Program-made: the position numbers and the translations under genes
In this document: positions 1 to 12,987 of the stretch, in pieces
Numbering within the stretch: position 1 is the stretch's first letter
Layout: each line of letters opens with the position of its first letter
Assembly: GCA_964057225.1 (NCBI GenBank)
Contig: OZ059897.1
Location: 4,464,001-4,528,000 of the forward strand
Length of the DNA stretch: 64,000 nucleotides
Direction: 5' to 3'
From: Auanema rhodensis
Taxonomy: Eukaryota > Nematoda > Chromadorea > Rhabditida > Rhabditidae
The notes under the pieces: generated by a model
The model's input: the letters and a program-made list of their open reading frames with translations, nothing else
What the model was told of the DNA's origin: nothing
Databases searched by the model: none

Positions 1-351
1 TTCGATGCGGATTTTTAAGCTGCGTTGATCTGTGTTATCAGATTTGCGCTAGCTTAAAAATGCACCGAGTAATCAACTGATATAGGTTCACACTTATATC
101 CTCGATTTTCACCCTGAAGAATTAATTTTTTCGTTGAATAACATTGTCCATCGTCTTTGCCTTGAGAAAAGAAATCTAAAAACTCCTACTTTTTGTGAAA
201 TTATTTAGAAATTTTTCGGGAAAATTTTTGTCACAATGTTTTTGGAAGCAATGTTGAGTGTACATGGGAACTCAACATACACTAATGCATTATTTTTCAA
301 ACGATCATAACTAATTTTTGTATGGAGCGTTTCTCAATGTAGTATAGTGCA
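1..351 (+). repeat. Reference monomer (copy 1) and its internal map
   Basis: This first copy defines the monomer coordinates used throughout. G+C is 116 of 351, with 11 CpG, which is about the number expected from base composition, so CpG is not depleted. Diagnostic positions that vary between copies are 17, 26, 47-50, 70-71, 85, 122/124, 139, 155/158/160, 171-172, 184-185, 206, 234, 275, 300 and 320-325. A and T tracts cluster at 190-194, 212-216, 221-229, 239-243, 293-297 and 315-319. An 8-bp dyad lies at 251-278. I saw no convincing half-length internal repeat, although 351 bp is close to two nucleosome repeat lengths. I do not recognise the family. Confidence 0.95.
251..278. other. 8-bp dyad (hairpin-capable) inside each monomer
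   Basis: ATGTTGAG at 251-258 and CTCAACAT at 271-278 are perfect inverted repeats around a 12-nt loop. The element recurs every 351 bp. In copies with G at position 275 the right half reads CTCAGCAT, which leaves one G/T mismatch in DNA but a G-U wobble in a transcript. The overlapping GTGTA and TACAC segments at about 258-262 and 277-281 offer a competing pairing. No function is shown by the sequence. Confidence 0.6.
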
Positions 352-771
352 TTCGATGCGGATTTTTAAGCTGCGTCGATCTGTGTTATCAGATTTGAGT
401 TAGCTTAAAAATGCACCGAGATATCAACTGATGTATGTTCACACTTATATCCTCGATTTTCACCCTGAAGAAATGATTTTTTCGTTGAAAAACATTGTCC
501 ATCGTATTCGTCTTGAAAAAAGGAATCTAAAAACATCTACTTTTTGTGAAATTATTTAGAAATTTTTCGGGAAAATTTTTGTCAAAATGTTTTTGGAAGC
601 AATGTTGAGTGTACATGGGAACTCAACATACACTAATGCATTATTTTTCATACGATCATAACTAATTTTTGTATAAAGCGTTTCTCAATGTAGTATAGTG
701 CATTCGATGCGGATTTTTAAGCTGCGTCGATCTGTGTTATCAGATTTGAGTTAGCTTAAAAATGCACCGAG

Positions 772-785
772 ATATCAACTGATAT
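772..785. other. 6-bp dyad at monomer positions 70-83 in Y/Z copies
   Basis: ATATCA and TGATAT flank a 2-bp centre in copies of the Y and Z type. X copies have TA instead of AT at 70-71, which weakens the dyad. The element lies inside the 45-bp segment (monomer 52-96) that is left as a spacer at the strand switch at 36557-36601. It may be incidental in A+T-rich sequence. Confidence 0.4.
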
Positions 786-3159
786 ATGTTCACACTTATA
801 TCCTCGATTTTCACCCTGAAGAATTAATTTTTTCGTTGAAAAACATTGTCCATCGTATTCGTCTTGAAAAAAAGAATCTAAAAACATCTACTTTTTGTGA
901 AATTATTCAGAAATTTTTCGGGAAAATTTTTGTCAAAATGTTTTTGGAAGCAATGTTGAGTGTACATGGGAACTCAACATACACTAATGCATTATTTTTC
1001 AAACGATCATAACTAATTTTTGTATGGAGCGTTTCTCAATGTAGTATAGTGCATTCGATGCGGATTTTTGAGCTGCGTTGATCTGTGTTATCAGATTTGC
1101 GCTAGCTTAAAAATGCACCGAGTAATCAACTGATATAGGTTCACACTTATATCCTCGATTTTCACCCTGAAGAAATGATTTTTTCGTTGAAAAACATTGT
1201 CCATCGTATTCGTCTTGAAAAAAGGAATCTAAAAACATCTACTTTTTGTGAAATTATTTAGAAATTTTTCGGGAAAATTTTTGTCAAAATGTTTTTGGAA
1301 GCAATGTTGAGTGTACATGGGAACTCAACATACACTAATGCATTATTTTTCATACGATCATAACTAATTTTTGTATAAAGCGTTTCTCAATGTAGTATAG
1401 TGCATTCGATGCGGATTTTTAAGCTGCGTTGATCTGTGTTATCAGATTTGCGCTAGCTTAAAAATGCACCGAGTAATCAACTGATATAGGTTCACACTTA
1501 TATCCTCGATTTTCACCCTGAAGAATTAATTTTTTCGTTGAATAACATTGTCCATCGTCTTTGCCTTGAGAAAAGAAATCTAAAAACTCCTACTTTTTGT
1601 GAAATTATTTAGAAATTTTTCGGGAAAATTTTTGTCACAATGTTTTTGGAAGCAATGTTGAGTGTACATGGGAACTCAACATACACTAATGCATTATTTT
1701 TCATACGATCATAACTAATTTTTGTATAAAGCGTTTCTCAATGTAGTATAGTGCATTCGATGCGGATTTTTAAGCTGCGTCGATCTGTGTTATCAGATTT
1801 GAGTTAGCTTAAAAATGCACCGAGATATCAACTGATATATGTTCACACTTATATCCTCGATTTTCACCCTGAAGAAATGATTTTTTCGTTGAAAAACATT
1901 GTCCATCGTATTCGTCTTGAAAAAAGGAATCTAAAAACATCTACTTTTTGTGAAATTATTTAGAAATTTTTCGGGAAAATTTTTGTCAAAATGTTTTTGG
2001 AAGCAATGTTGAGTGTACATGGGAACTCAACATACACTAATGCATTATTTTTCATACGATCATAACTAATTTTTGTATAAAGCGTTTCTCAATGTAGTAT
2101 AGTGCATTCGATGCGGATTTTTAAGCTGCGTCGATCTGTGTTATCAGATTTGAGTTAGCTTAAAAATGCACCGAGATATCAACTGATATATGTTCACACT
2201 TATATCCTCGATTTTCACCCTGAAGAATTAATTTTTTCGTTGAAAAACATTGTCCATCGTATTCGTCTTGAAAAAAAGAATCTAAAAACATCTACTTTTT
2301 GTGAAATTATTCAGAAATTTTTCGGGAAAATTTTTGTCAAAATGTTTTTGGAAGCAATGTTGAGTGTACATGGGAACTCAACATACACTAATGCATTATT
2401 TTTCAAACGATCATAACTAATTTTTGTATGGAGCGTTTCTCAATGTAGTATAGTGCATTCGATGCGGATTTTTGAGCTGCGTTGATCTGTGTTATCAGAT
2501 TTGCGCTAGCTTAAAAATGCACCGAGTAATCAACTGATATAGGTTCACACTTATATCCTCGATTTTCACCCTGAAGAAATGATTTTTTCGTTGAAAAACA
2601 TTGTCCATCGTATTCGTCTTGAAAAAAGGAATCTAAAAACATCTACTTTTTGTGAAATTATTTAGAAATTTTTCGGGAAAATTTTTGTCAAAATGTTTTT
2701 GGAAGCAATGTTGAGTGTACATGGGAACTCAACATACACTAATGCATTATTTTTCATACGATCATAACTAATTTTTGTATAAAGCGTTTCTCAATGTAGT
2801 ATAGTGCATTCGATGCGGATTTTTAAGCTGCGTCGATCTGTGTTATCAGATTTGAGTTAGCTTAAAAATGCACCGAGATATCAACTGATATATGTTCACA
2901 CTTATATCCTCGATTTTCACCCTGAAGAATTAATTTTTTCGTTGAAAAACATTGTCCATCGTATTCGTCTTGAAAAAAAGAATCTAAAAACATCTACTTT
3001 TTGTGAAATTATTCAGAAATTTTTCGGGAAAATTTTTGTCAAAATGTTTTTGGAAGCAATGTTGAGTGTACATGGGAACTCAACATACACTAATGCATTA
3101 TTTTTCAAACGATCATAACTAATTTTTGTATGGAGCGTTTCTCAATGTAGTATAGTGCA

Positions 3160-4914
3160 TTCGATGCGGATTTTTGAGCTGCGTTGATCTGTGTTATCAG
3201 ATTTGCGCTAGCTTAAAAATGCACCGAGTAATCAACTGATATAGGTTCACACTTATATCCTCGATTTTCACCCTGAAGAATTAATTTTTTCGTTGAATAA
3301 CATTGTCCATCGTCTTTGCCTTGAGAAAAGAAATCTAAAAACTCCTACTTTTTGTGAAATTATTTAGAAATTTTTCGGGAAAATTTTTGTCACAATGTTT
3401 TTGGAAGCAATGTTGAGTGTACATGGGAACTCAGCATACACTAATGCATTATTTTTCAAACGATCATAACTAATTTTTGTATAGAGCGTTTCTCAATGTA
3501 GTATAGTGCATTCGATGCGGATTTTTGAGTTGCGTTGATCTGTGTTATCAGATTTGCGCTAGCTTAAAAATGCACCGAGTAATCAACTGATATATGTTCA
3601 CACTTATATCCTCGATTTTCACCCTGAAGAAATGATTTTTTCGTTGAAAAACATTGTCCATCGTATTCGTCTTGAAAAAAAGAATCTAAAAACATCTACT
3701 TTTTGTGAAATTATTCAGAAATTTTTCGGGAAAATTTTTGTCAAAATGTTTTTGGAAGCAATGTTGAGTGTACATGGGAACTCAACATACACTAATGCAT
3801 TATTTTTCAAACGATCATAACTAATTTTTGTATGGAGCGTTTCTCAATGTAGTATAGTGCATTCGATGCGGATTTTTAAGCTGCGTCGATCTGTGTTATC
3901 AGATTTGAGTTAGCTTAAAAATGCACGGAGATATCAACTGATATATGTTCACACTTATATCCTCGATTTTCACCCTGAAGAAATGATTTTTTCGTTGAAA
4001 AACATTGTCCATCGTATTCGTCTTGAAAAAAAGAATCTAAAAACATCTACTTTTTGTAAAATTATTCAGAAATTTTTCGGGAAAATTTTTGTCAAAATGT
4101 TTTTGGAAGCAATGTTGAGTGTACATGGGAACTCAACATACACTAATGCATTATTTTTCAAACGATCATAACTAATTTTTGTATGGAGCGTTTCTCAATG
4201 TAGTATAGTGCATTCGATGCGGATTTTTGAGCTGCGTTGATCTGTGTTATCAGATTTGCGCTAGCTTAAAAATGCACCGAGTAATCAACTGATATAGGTT
4301 CACACTTATATCCTCGATTTTCACCCTGAAGAATTAATTTTTTCGTTGAATAACATTGTCCATCGTCTTTGCCTTGAGAAAAGAAATCTAAAAACTCCTA
4401 CTTTTTGTGAAATTATTTAGAAATTTTTCGGGAAAATTTTTGTCACAATGTTTTTGGAAGCAATGTTGAGTGTACATGGGAACTCAGCATACACTAATGC
4501 ATTATTTTTCAAACGATCATAACTAATTTTTGTATAGAGCGTTTCTCAATGTAGTATAGTGCATTCGATGCGGATTTTTGAGTTGCGTTGATCTGTGTTA
4601 TCAGATTTGCGCTAGCTTAAAAATGCACCGAGTAATCAACTGATATATGTTCACACTTATATCCTCGATTTTCACCCTGAAGAAATGATTTTTTCGTTGA
4701 AAAACATTGTCCATCGTATTCGTCTTGAAAAAAGGAATCTAAAAACATCTACTTTTTGTGAAATTATTTAGAAATTTTTCGGGAAAATTTTTGTCACAAT
4801 GTTTTTGGAAGCAATGTTGAGTGTACATGGGAACTCAGCATACACTAATGCATTATTTTTCAAACGATCATAACTAATTTTTGTATAGAGCGTTTCTCAA
4901 TGTAGTATAGTGCA
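3160..4914 (+). repeat. Partial 3-monomer HOR (1053-bp offset)
   Basis: The X monomer with G at 17 and AGCATAC (3160-3510), followed by a monomer with the rare GAGTTGCG start (3511-3861), recurs at 4213-4563 and 4564-4914. The shared GAGTTGCG at about 3526 and 4579 is the marker. The second partner differs in its 3' half: Z with an open frame in the first copy, closed and with C at 234 in the second. This suggests conversion after duplication. Confidence 0.65.
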
Positions 4915-6318
4915 TTCGATGCGGATTTTTAAGCTGCGTCGATCTGTGTTATCAGATTTGAGTTAGCTTAAAAATGCACCGAGATATCAACTGATATATG
5001 TTCACACTTATATCCTCGATTTTCACCCTGAAGAAATGATTTTTTCGTTGAAAAACATTGTCCATCGTATTCGTCTTGAAAAAAAGAATCTAAAAACATC
5101 TACTTTTTGTGAAATTATTCAGAAATTTTTCGGGAAAATTTTTGTCAAAATGTTTTTGGAAGCAATGTTGAGTGTACATGGGAACTCAGCATACACTAAT
5201 GCATTATTTTTCAAACGATCATAACTAATTTTTGTATAGAGCGTTTCTCAATGTAGTATAGTGCATTCGATGCGGATTTTTAAGCTGCGTCGATCTGTGT
5301 TATCAGATTTGAGTTAGCTTAAAAATGCACCGAGATATCAACTGATATATGTTCACACTTATATCCTCGATTTTCACCCTGAAGAAATGATTTTTTCGTT
5401 GAAAAACATTGTCCATCGTATTCGTCTTGAAAAAAAGAATCTAAAAACATCTACTTTTTGTGAAATTATTCAGAAATTTTTTGGGAAAATTTTTGTCAAA
5501 ATGTTTTTGGAAGCAATGTTGAGTGTACATGGGAACTCAGCATACACTAATGCATTATTTTTCAAACGATCATAACTAATTTTTGTATTAAGCGTTTATC
5601 AATGTAGTATAGTGCATTCGATGCGGATTTTTAAGCTGCGTCGATCTGTGTTATCAGATTTGCGCTAGCTTGAAAATGCACCGAGATATCAACTGATATA
5701 GGTTCACACTTATATCCTCGATTTTCACCCTGAAGAATTAATTTTTTCGTTGAATAACATTGTCCATCGTCTTTGCCTTGAAAAAAGGAATCTAAAAACA
5801 TCTACTTTTTGTGAAATTATTCAGAAATTTTTCGGGAAAATTTTTGTCACAATGTTTTTGGAAGCAATGTTGAGTGTACATGGGAACTCAGCATACACTA
5901 ATGCATTATTTTTCAAACGATCATAACTAATTTTTGTATAGAGCGTTTCTCAATGTAGTATAGTGCATTCGATGCGGATTTTTAAGCTGCGTCGATCTGT
6001 GTTATCAGATTTGAGTTAGCTTAAAAATGCACCGAGATATCAACTGATATAGGTTCACACTTATATCCTCGATTTTCACCCTGAAGAATTAATTTTTTCG
6101 TTGAATAACATTGTCCATCGTATTCGTCTTGAAAAAAAGAATCTAAAAACATCTACTTTTTGTGAAATTATTCAGAAATTTTTCGGGAAAATTTTTGTCA
6201 AAATGTTTTTGGAAGCAATGTTGAGTGTACATGGGAACTCAACATACACTAATGCATTATTTTTCAAACGATCATAACTAATTTTTGTATGGAGCGTTTC
6301 TCAATGTAGTATAGTGCA

Positions 6319-8073
6319 TTCGATGCGGATTTTTAAGCTGCGTCGATCTGTGTTATCAGATTTGAGTTAGCTTAAAAATGCACCGAGATATCAACTGATA
6401 TATGTTCACACTTATATCCTCGATTTTCACCCTGAAGAAATGATTTTTTCGTTGAAAAACATTGTCCATCGTATTTGTCTTGAAAAAAAGAATCTAAAAA
6501 CATCTACTTTTTGTGAAATTATTCAGAAATTTTTCGGGAAAATTTTTGTCAAAATGTTTTTGGAAGCAATGTTGAGTGTACATGGGAACTCAACATACAC
6601 TAATGCATTATTTTTCAAACGATCATAACTAATTTTTGTATGGAGCGTTTCTCAATGTAGTATAGTGCATTCGATGCGGATTTTTAAGCTGCGTTGATCT
6701 GTGTTATCAGATTTGCGCTAGCTTAAAAATGCACCGAGTAATCAACTGATATAGGTTCACACTTATATCCTCGATTTTCACCCTGAAGAATTAATTTTTT
6801 CGTTGAATAACATTGTCCATTGTCTTTGCCTTGAAAAAAGAAATCTAAAAACTCCTACTTTTTGTGAAATTATTTAGAAATTTTTCGGGAAAATTTTTGT
6901 CACAATGTTTTTGGAAGCAATGTTGAGTGTACATGGGAACTCAGCATACACTAATGCATTATTTTTCAAACGATCATAACTAATTTTTGTATAGAGCGTT
7001 TCTCAATGTAGTATAGTGCATTCGATGCGGATTTTTAAGCTGCGTTGATCTGTGTTATCAGATTTGCGCTAGCTTAAAAATGCACCGAGTAATCAACTGA
7101 TATAGGTTCACACTTATATCCTCGATTTTCACCCTGAAGAATTAATTTTTTCGTTGAATAACATTGTCCATCGTCTTTGCCTTGAAAAAAGAAATCTAAA
7201 AACATCTACTTTTTGTGAAATTATTTAGAAATTTTTCGGGAAAATTTTTGTCACAATGTTTTTGGAAGCAATGTTGAGTGTACATGGGAACTCAGCATAC
7301 ACTAATGCATTATTTTTCAAACGATCATAACTAATTTTTGTATAGAGCGTTTCTCAATGTAGTATAGTGCATTCGATGCGGATTTTTAAGCTGCGTCGAT
7401 CTGTGTTATCAGATTTGAGTTAGCTTAAAAATGCACCGAGATATCAACTGATATATGTTCACACTTATATCCTCGATTTTCACCCTGAAGAAATGATTTT
7501 TTCGTTGAAAAACATTGTCCATCGTATTCGTCTTGAAAAAAAGAATCTAAAAACATCTACTTTTTGTGAAATTATTCAGAAATTTTTCGGGAAAATTTTT
7601 GTCAAAATGTTTTTGGAAGCAATGTTGAGTGTACATGGGAACTCAACATACACTAATGCATTATTTTTCAAACGATCATAACTAATTTTTGTATGGAGCG
7701 TTTCTCAATGTAGTATAGTGCATTCGATGCGGATTTTTAAGCTGCGTTGATCTGTGTTATCAGATTTGCGCTAGCTTAAAAATGCACCGAGTAATCAACT
7801 GATATAGGTTCACACTTATATCCTCGATTTTCACCCTGAAGAATTAATTTTTTCGTTGAATAACATTGTCCATTGTCTTTGCCTTGAAAAAAGAAATCTA
7901 AAAACTCCTACTTTTTGTGAAATTATTTAGAAATTTTTCGGGAAAATTTTTGTCACAATGTTTTTGGAAGCAATGTTGAGTGTACATGGGAACTCAGCAT
8001 ACACTAATGCATTATTTTTCAAACGATCATAACTAATTTTTGTATAGAGCGTTTCTCAATGTAGTATAGTGCA
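6319..8073 (+). repeat. 3-monomer HOR (1053-bp offset)
   Basis: A Z monomer with the open frame followed by an X monomer carrying the rare CATTGTCTTTGCC variant is found at 6319-7020 and again at 7372-8073. One ordinary X monomer (7021-7371) lies between them. The first Z copy has a private TTTGTCT in place of TTCGTCT. Confidence 0.7.
7372..7722 (+). repeat. Representative Z-haplotype monomer (62-codon open frame)
   Basis: Z resembles Y in its 5' half but has AG at 171-172, C at 206 and the TATGG end. C at 206 turns the TAG of other copies into CAG, so the frame from the ATG at 122-124 stays open for 62 codons (7493-7681 here). About 31 copies of this type are scattered over both arms. The open frame depends on one base, the same-length monomers beside it are closed, and variation follows the satellite haplotypes. 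It is therefore best read as a satellite subfamily, not a gene. The predicted peptide matches no family I recognise. Confidence 0.85.
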
Positions 8074-8424
8074 TTCGATGCGGATTTTTAAGCTGCGTCG
8101 ATCTGTGTTATCAGATTTGAGTTAGCTTAAAAATGCACCGAGATATCAACTGATATATGTTCACACTTATATCCTCGATTTTCACCCTGAAGAAATGATT
8201 TTTTCGTTGAAAAACATTGTCCATCGTATTCGTCTTGAAAAAAGGAATCTAAAAACATCTACTTTTTGTGAAATTATTTAGAAATTTTTCGGGAAAATTT
8301 TTGTCAAAATGTTTTTGGAAGCAATGTTGAGTGTACATGGGAACTCAACATACACTAATGCATTATTTTTCATACGATCATAACTAATTTTTGTATAAAG
8401 CGTTTCTCAATGTAGTATAGTGCA
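8074..8424 (+). repeat. Representative Y-haplotype monomer
   Basis: Y monomers carry AGTT at 47-50, AT at 70-71, T at 85, ATG at 122-124, A at 139, the ATTCGTC form at 155-161, GG at 171-172, AT at 184-185, T at 206, A at 234 and A at 275. In this representative, position 300 is T and the end is TATAA. The ATG is present, but T at 206 makes an in-frame TAG, so the frame is closed after about 28 codons. Many mosaics combine a Y 3' half with an X 5' third, for example the monomers at 1054-1404 and 2458-2808. Confidence 0.85.
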
Positions 8425-10179
8425 TTCGAGGCGGATTTTTAAGCTGCGTTGATCTGTGTTATCAGATTTGAGTTAACTTAAAAATGCACCGAGATATCAA
8501 CTGATATATGTTCACACTTATATCCTCGATTTTCACCCTGAAGAAATGATTTTTTCGTTGAAAAACATTGTCCATAGTATTCGTCTTGAAAAAAGGAATC
8601 TAAAAACATCTACTTTTTGTGAAATTATTTAGAAATTTTTCGGGAAAATTTTTGTCAAAATGTTTTTGGAAGCAATGTTGAGTGTACATGGGAACTCAAC
8701 ATACACTAATGCATTATTTTTCAAACGATCATAACTAATTTTTGTATTAAGCGTTTATCAATGTAGTATAGTGCATTCGATGCGGATTTTTAAGCTGCGT
8801 CGATCTGTGTTATCAGATTTGCGCTAGCTTGAAAATGCACCGAGATATCAACTGATATAGGTTCACACTTATATCCTCGATTTTCACCCTGAAGAAATGA
8901 TTTTTTTGTTGAAAAACATTGTCCATCGTATTCGTCTTGAAAAAAGGAATCTAAAAACATCTACTTTTTGTGAAATTATTTAGAAATTTTTCGGGAAAAT
9001 TTTTGTCAAAATGTTTTTGGAAGCAATGTTGAGTGTACATGGGAACTCAACATACACTAATGCATTATTTTTCAAACGATCATAACTAATTTTTGTATAG
9101 AGCGTTTCTCAATGTAGTATAGTGCATTCGATGCGGATTTTTAAGCTGCGTCGATCTGTGTTATCAGATTTGCGCTAGCTTAAAAATGCACCGAGTAATC
9201 AACTGATATAGGTTCACACTTATATCCTCGATTTTCACCCTGAAGAATTAATTTTTTCGTTGAATAACATTGTCCATCGTCTTTGCCTTGAAAAAAGAAA
9301 TCTAAAAACTCCTACTTTTTGTGAAATTATTTAGAAATTTTTCGGGAAAATTTTTGTCACAATGTTTTTGGAAGCAATGTTGAGTGTACATGGGAACTCA
9401 GCATACACTAATGCATTATTTTTCAAACGATCATAACTAATTTTTGTATAGAGCGTTTCTCAATGTAGTATAGTGCATTCGATGCGGATTTGTAAGCTGC
9501 GTCGATCTGTGTTATCAGATTTGAGTTAGCTTAAAAATGCACCGAGATATCAACTGATATATGTTCACACTTATATCCTCGATTTTCACCCTGAAGAAAT
9601 GATTTTTTCGTTGAAAAACATTGTCCATCGTATTCGTCTTGAAAAAAGGAATCTAAAAACATCTACTTTTTGTGAAATTATTTAGAAATTTTTCGGGAAA
9701 ATTTTTGTCAAAATGTTTTTGGAAGCAATGTTGAGTGTACATGGGAACTCAACATACACTAATGCATTATTTTTCAAACGATCATAACTAATTTTTGTAT
9801 TAAGCGTTTATCAATGTAGTATAGTGCATTCGATGCGGATTTTTAAGCTGCGTCGATCTGTGTTATCAGATTTGCGCTAGCTTGAAAATGCACCGAGATA
9901 TCAACTGATATATGTTCACACTTATATCCTCGATTTTCACCCTGAAGAAATGATTTTTTCGTTGAAAAACATTGTCCATCGTATTCGTCTTGAAAAAAGG
10001 AATCTAAAAACATCTACTTTTTGTGAAATTATTTAGAAATTTTTCGGGAAAATTTTTGTCAAAATGTTTTTGGAAGCAATGTTGAGTGTACATGGGAACT
10101 CAACATACACTAATGCATTATTTTTCAAACGATCATAACTAATTTTTGTATTAAGCGTTTATCAATGTAGTATAGTGCA

Positions 10180-11934
10180 TTCGATGCGGATTTTTAAGCT
10201 GCGTCGATCTGTGTTATCAGATTTGCGCTAGCTTGAAAATGCACCGAGATATCAACTGATATAGGTTCACACTTATATCCTCGATTTTCACCCTGAAGAA
10301 TTAATTTTTTCGTTGAATAACATTGTCCATCGTCTTTGCCTTGAAAAAAGGAATCTAAAAACATCTACTTTTTGTGAAATTATTTAGAAATTTTTCGGGA
10401 AAATTTTTGTCACCATGTTTTTGGAAGCAATGTTGAGTGTACATGGGAACTCAGCATACACTAATGCATTATTTTTCAAACGATCATAACTAATTTTTGT
10501 ATAGAGCGTTTCTCAATGTAGTATAGTGCATTCGATGCGGATTGTTAAGCTGCGTCGATCTGTGTTATCAGATTTGAGTTAGCTTAAAAATGCACCGAGA
10601 TATCAACTGATATATGTTCACACTTATATCCTCGATTTTCACCCTGAAGAAATGATTTTTTCGTTGAGAAACATTGTCCATCGTATTCGTCTTGAAAAAA
10701 AGAATCTAAAAACATCTACTTTTTGTGAAATTATTCAGAAATTTTTCGGGAAAATTTTTGTCAAAATGTTTTTGGAAGCAATGTTGAGTGTACATGGGAA
10801 CTCAACATACACTAATGCATTATTTTTCAAACGATCATAACTAATTTTTGTATGGAGCGTTTCTCAATGTAGTATAGTGCATTCGATGCGGATTTTTAAG
10901 CTGCGTCGATCTGTGTTATCAGATTTGCGCTAGCTTAAAAATGCACCGAGTAATCAACTGATATAGGTTCACACTTATATCCTCGATTTTCACCCTGAAG
11001 AATTAATTTTTTCGTTGAATAACATTGTCCATCGTCTTTGCCTTGAAAAAAGAAATCTAAAAACTCCTACTTTTTGTGAAATTATTTAGAAATTTTTCGG
11101 GAAAATTTTTGTCACAATGTTTTTGGAAGCAATGTTGAGTGTACATGGGAACTCAGCATACACTAATGCATTATTTTTCAAACGATCATAACTAATTTTT
11201 GTATTAAGCGTTTATCAATGTAGTATAGTGCATTCGATGCGGATTTGTAAGCTGCGTCGATCTGTGTTATCAGATTTGCGCTAGCTTGAAAATGCACCGA
11301 GATATCAACTGATATAGGTTCACACTTATATCCTCGATTTTCACCCTGAAGAATTAATTTTTTCGTTGAATAACATTGTCCATCGTCTTTGCCTTGAAAA
11401 AAGGAATCTAAAAACATCTACTTTTTGTGAAATTATTTAGAAATTTTTCGGGAAAATTTTTGTCACCATGTTTTTGGAAGCAATGTTGAGTGTACATGGG
11501 AACTCAGCATACACTAATGCATTATTTTTCAAACGATCATAACTAATTTTTGTATAGAGCGTTTCTCAATGTAGTATAGTGTATTCGATGCGGATTGTTA
11601 AGCTGCGTCGATCTGTGTTATCAGATTTGAGTTAGCTTAAAAATGCACCGAGATATCAACTGATATATGTTCACACTTATATCCTCGATTTTCACCCTGA
11701 AGAAATGATTTTTTCGTTGAGAAACATTGTCCATCGTATTCGTCTTGAAAAAAAGAATCTAAAAACATCTACTTTTTGTGAAATTATTCAGAAATTTTTC
11801 GGGAAAATTTTTGTCAAAATGTTTTTGGAAGCAATGTTGAGTGTACATGGGAACTCAACATACACTAATGCATTATTTTTCAAACGATCATAACTAATTT
11901 TTGTATGGAGCGTTTCTCAATGTAGTATAGTGCA
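10180..11934 (+). repeat. 3-monomer HOR (1053-bp offset) with linked rare variants
   Basis: A monomer with GCTTGAAAATG and the rare CACCATG at 231-237, followed by a Z monomer starting GGATTGTTAAG with GAGAAAC, occurs at 10180-10881 and again at 11233-11934. An X monomer (10882-11232) separates them. Several rare variants shared in the same order at the same offset indicate a recent segmental duplication within the array. Confidence 0.8.
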
Positions 11935-12987
11935 TTCGATGCGGATTTTTAAGCTGCGTTGATCTGTGTTATCAGATTTGCGCTAGCTTAAAAATGCACC
12001 GAGTAATCAACTGATATAGGTTCACACTTATATCCTCGATTTTCACCCTGAAGAATTAATTTTTTCGTTGAATAACATTGTCCATTGTTTTTGCCTTGAA
12101 AAAAGAAATCTAAAAACTCCTACTTTTTGTGAAATTATTTAGAAATTTTTCGGGAAAATTTTTGTCACAATGTTTTTGGAAGCAATGTTGAGTGTACATG
12201 GGAACTCAGCATACACTAATGCATTATTTTTCAAACGATCATAACTAATTTTTGTATAGAGCGTTTCTCAATGTAGTATAGTGCATTCGATGCGGATTTT
12301 TAAGCTGCGTCGATCTGTGTTATCAGAATTGCGCTAGCTTAAAAATGCACCGAGTAATCAACTGATATAGGTTCACACTTATATCCTCGATTTTCACCCT
12401 GAAGAAATGATTTTTTCGTTGAAAAACATTGTCCATCGTATTCGTCTTGAAAAAAGGAATCTAAAAACATCTACTTTTTGTGAAATTATTTAGAAATTTT
12501 TCGGGAAAATTTTTGTCAAAATGTTTTTGGAAGCAATGTTGAGTGTACATGGGAACTCAACATACACTAATGCATTATTTTTCATACGATCATAACTAAT
12601 TTTTGTATAAAGCGTTTTTCAATGTAGTATAGTGCATTCAATGCGGATTTTTAAGCTGCGTTTATCTGTGTTATCAGATTTGAGTTAACTTAAAAATGCA
12701 CCGAGATATCAACTGATATATGTTCACACTTATATCCTCGATTTTCACCCTGAAGAAATGATTTTTTTGTTGAAAAACATTGTCCATCGTATTCGTCTTG
12801 AAAAAAGGAATCTAAAAACATCTACTTTTTGTGAAATTATTTAGAAATTTTTCGGGAAAATTTTTGTCACAATGTTTTTGGAAGCAATGTTGAGTGTACA
12901 TGGGAACTCAGCATACACTAATGCATTATTTTTCAAACGATCATAACTAATTTTTGTATAGAGCGTTTCTCAATGTAGTATAGTGCA
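11584..12987 (+). repeat. 4-monomer block recurring at 17902 and 20710
   Basis: The order is Z monomer, X monomer with CATTGTTTTTGCC, Y-like monomer, then a monomer with GAGTTAACTT. Related blocks lie at 17902-19305 (offset 6318, 18 monomers) and 20710-22113 (a further 2808, 8 monomers). The first two also share TGCATTCAATG followed by GCGTTTATCTG, near 12633 and 18951. The long offsets show exchange over many monomers, not only between neighbours. Confidence 0.7.

Larger units (their letters stand above)
1..2808 (+). repeat. 4-monomer HOR, two copies (1404 bp each)
   Basis: Monomers 1-4 (X, Y, Z with T/A at 122/124, then an X/Y mosaic with G at 17) are repeated in order as monomers 5-8 at offset 1404. 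The copies differ by few bases. For example, copy 5 ends with the CATACG/TATAA variant where copy 1 has CAAACG/TATGG, and monomer 2 has a private ATGTATG. The Z-type monomer of this unit appears once more at 2809. Confidence 0.8.

Noticed and set aside
1-351. Monomer composed of two diverged half-length (about 175 bp) repeats
   Set aside because: Comparison of the two halves by eye shows only short similarities such as TTTTTCGTTGAA and TTTTTCGGGAAA, 86 bp apart, which can arise by chance in A+T-rich sequence.
11178-11417. A 79-codon - strand open frame
   Set aside because: It spans two satellite monomers and is open only because of local variants (TATTAAGCG and TTTGTAAG). Neighbouring copies are closed in that frame, and no family is recognisable.
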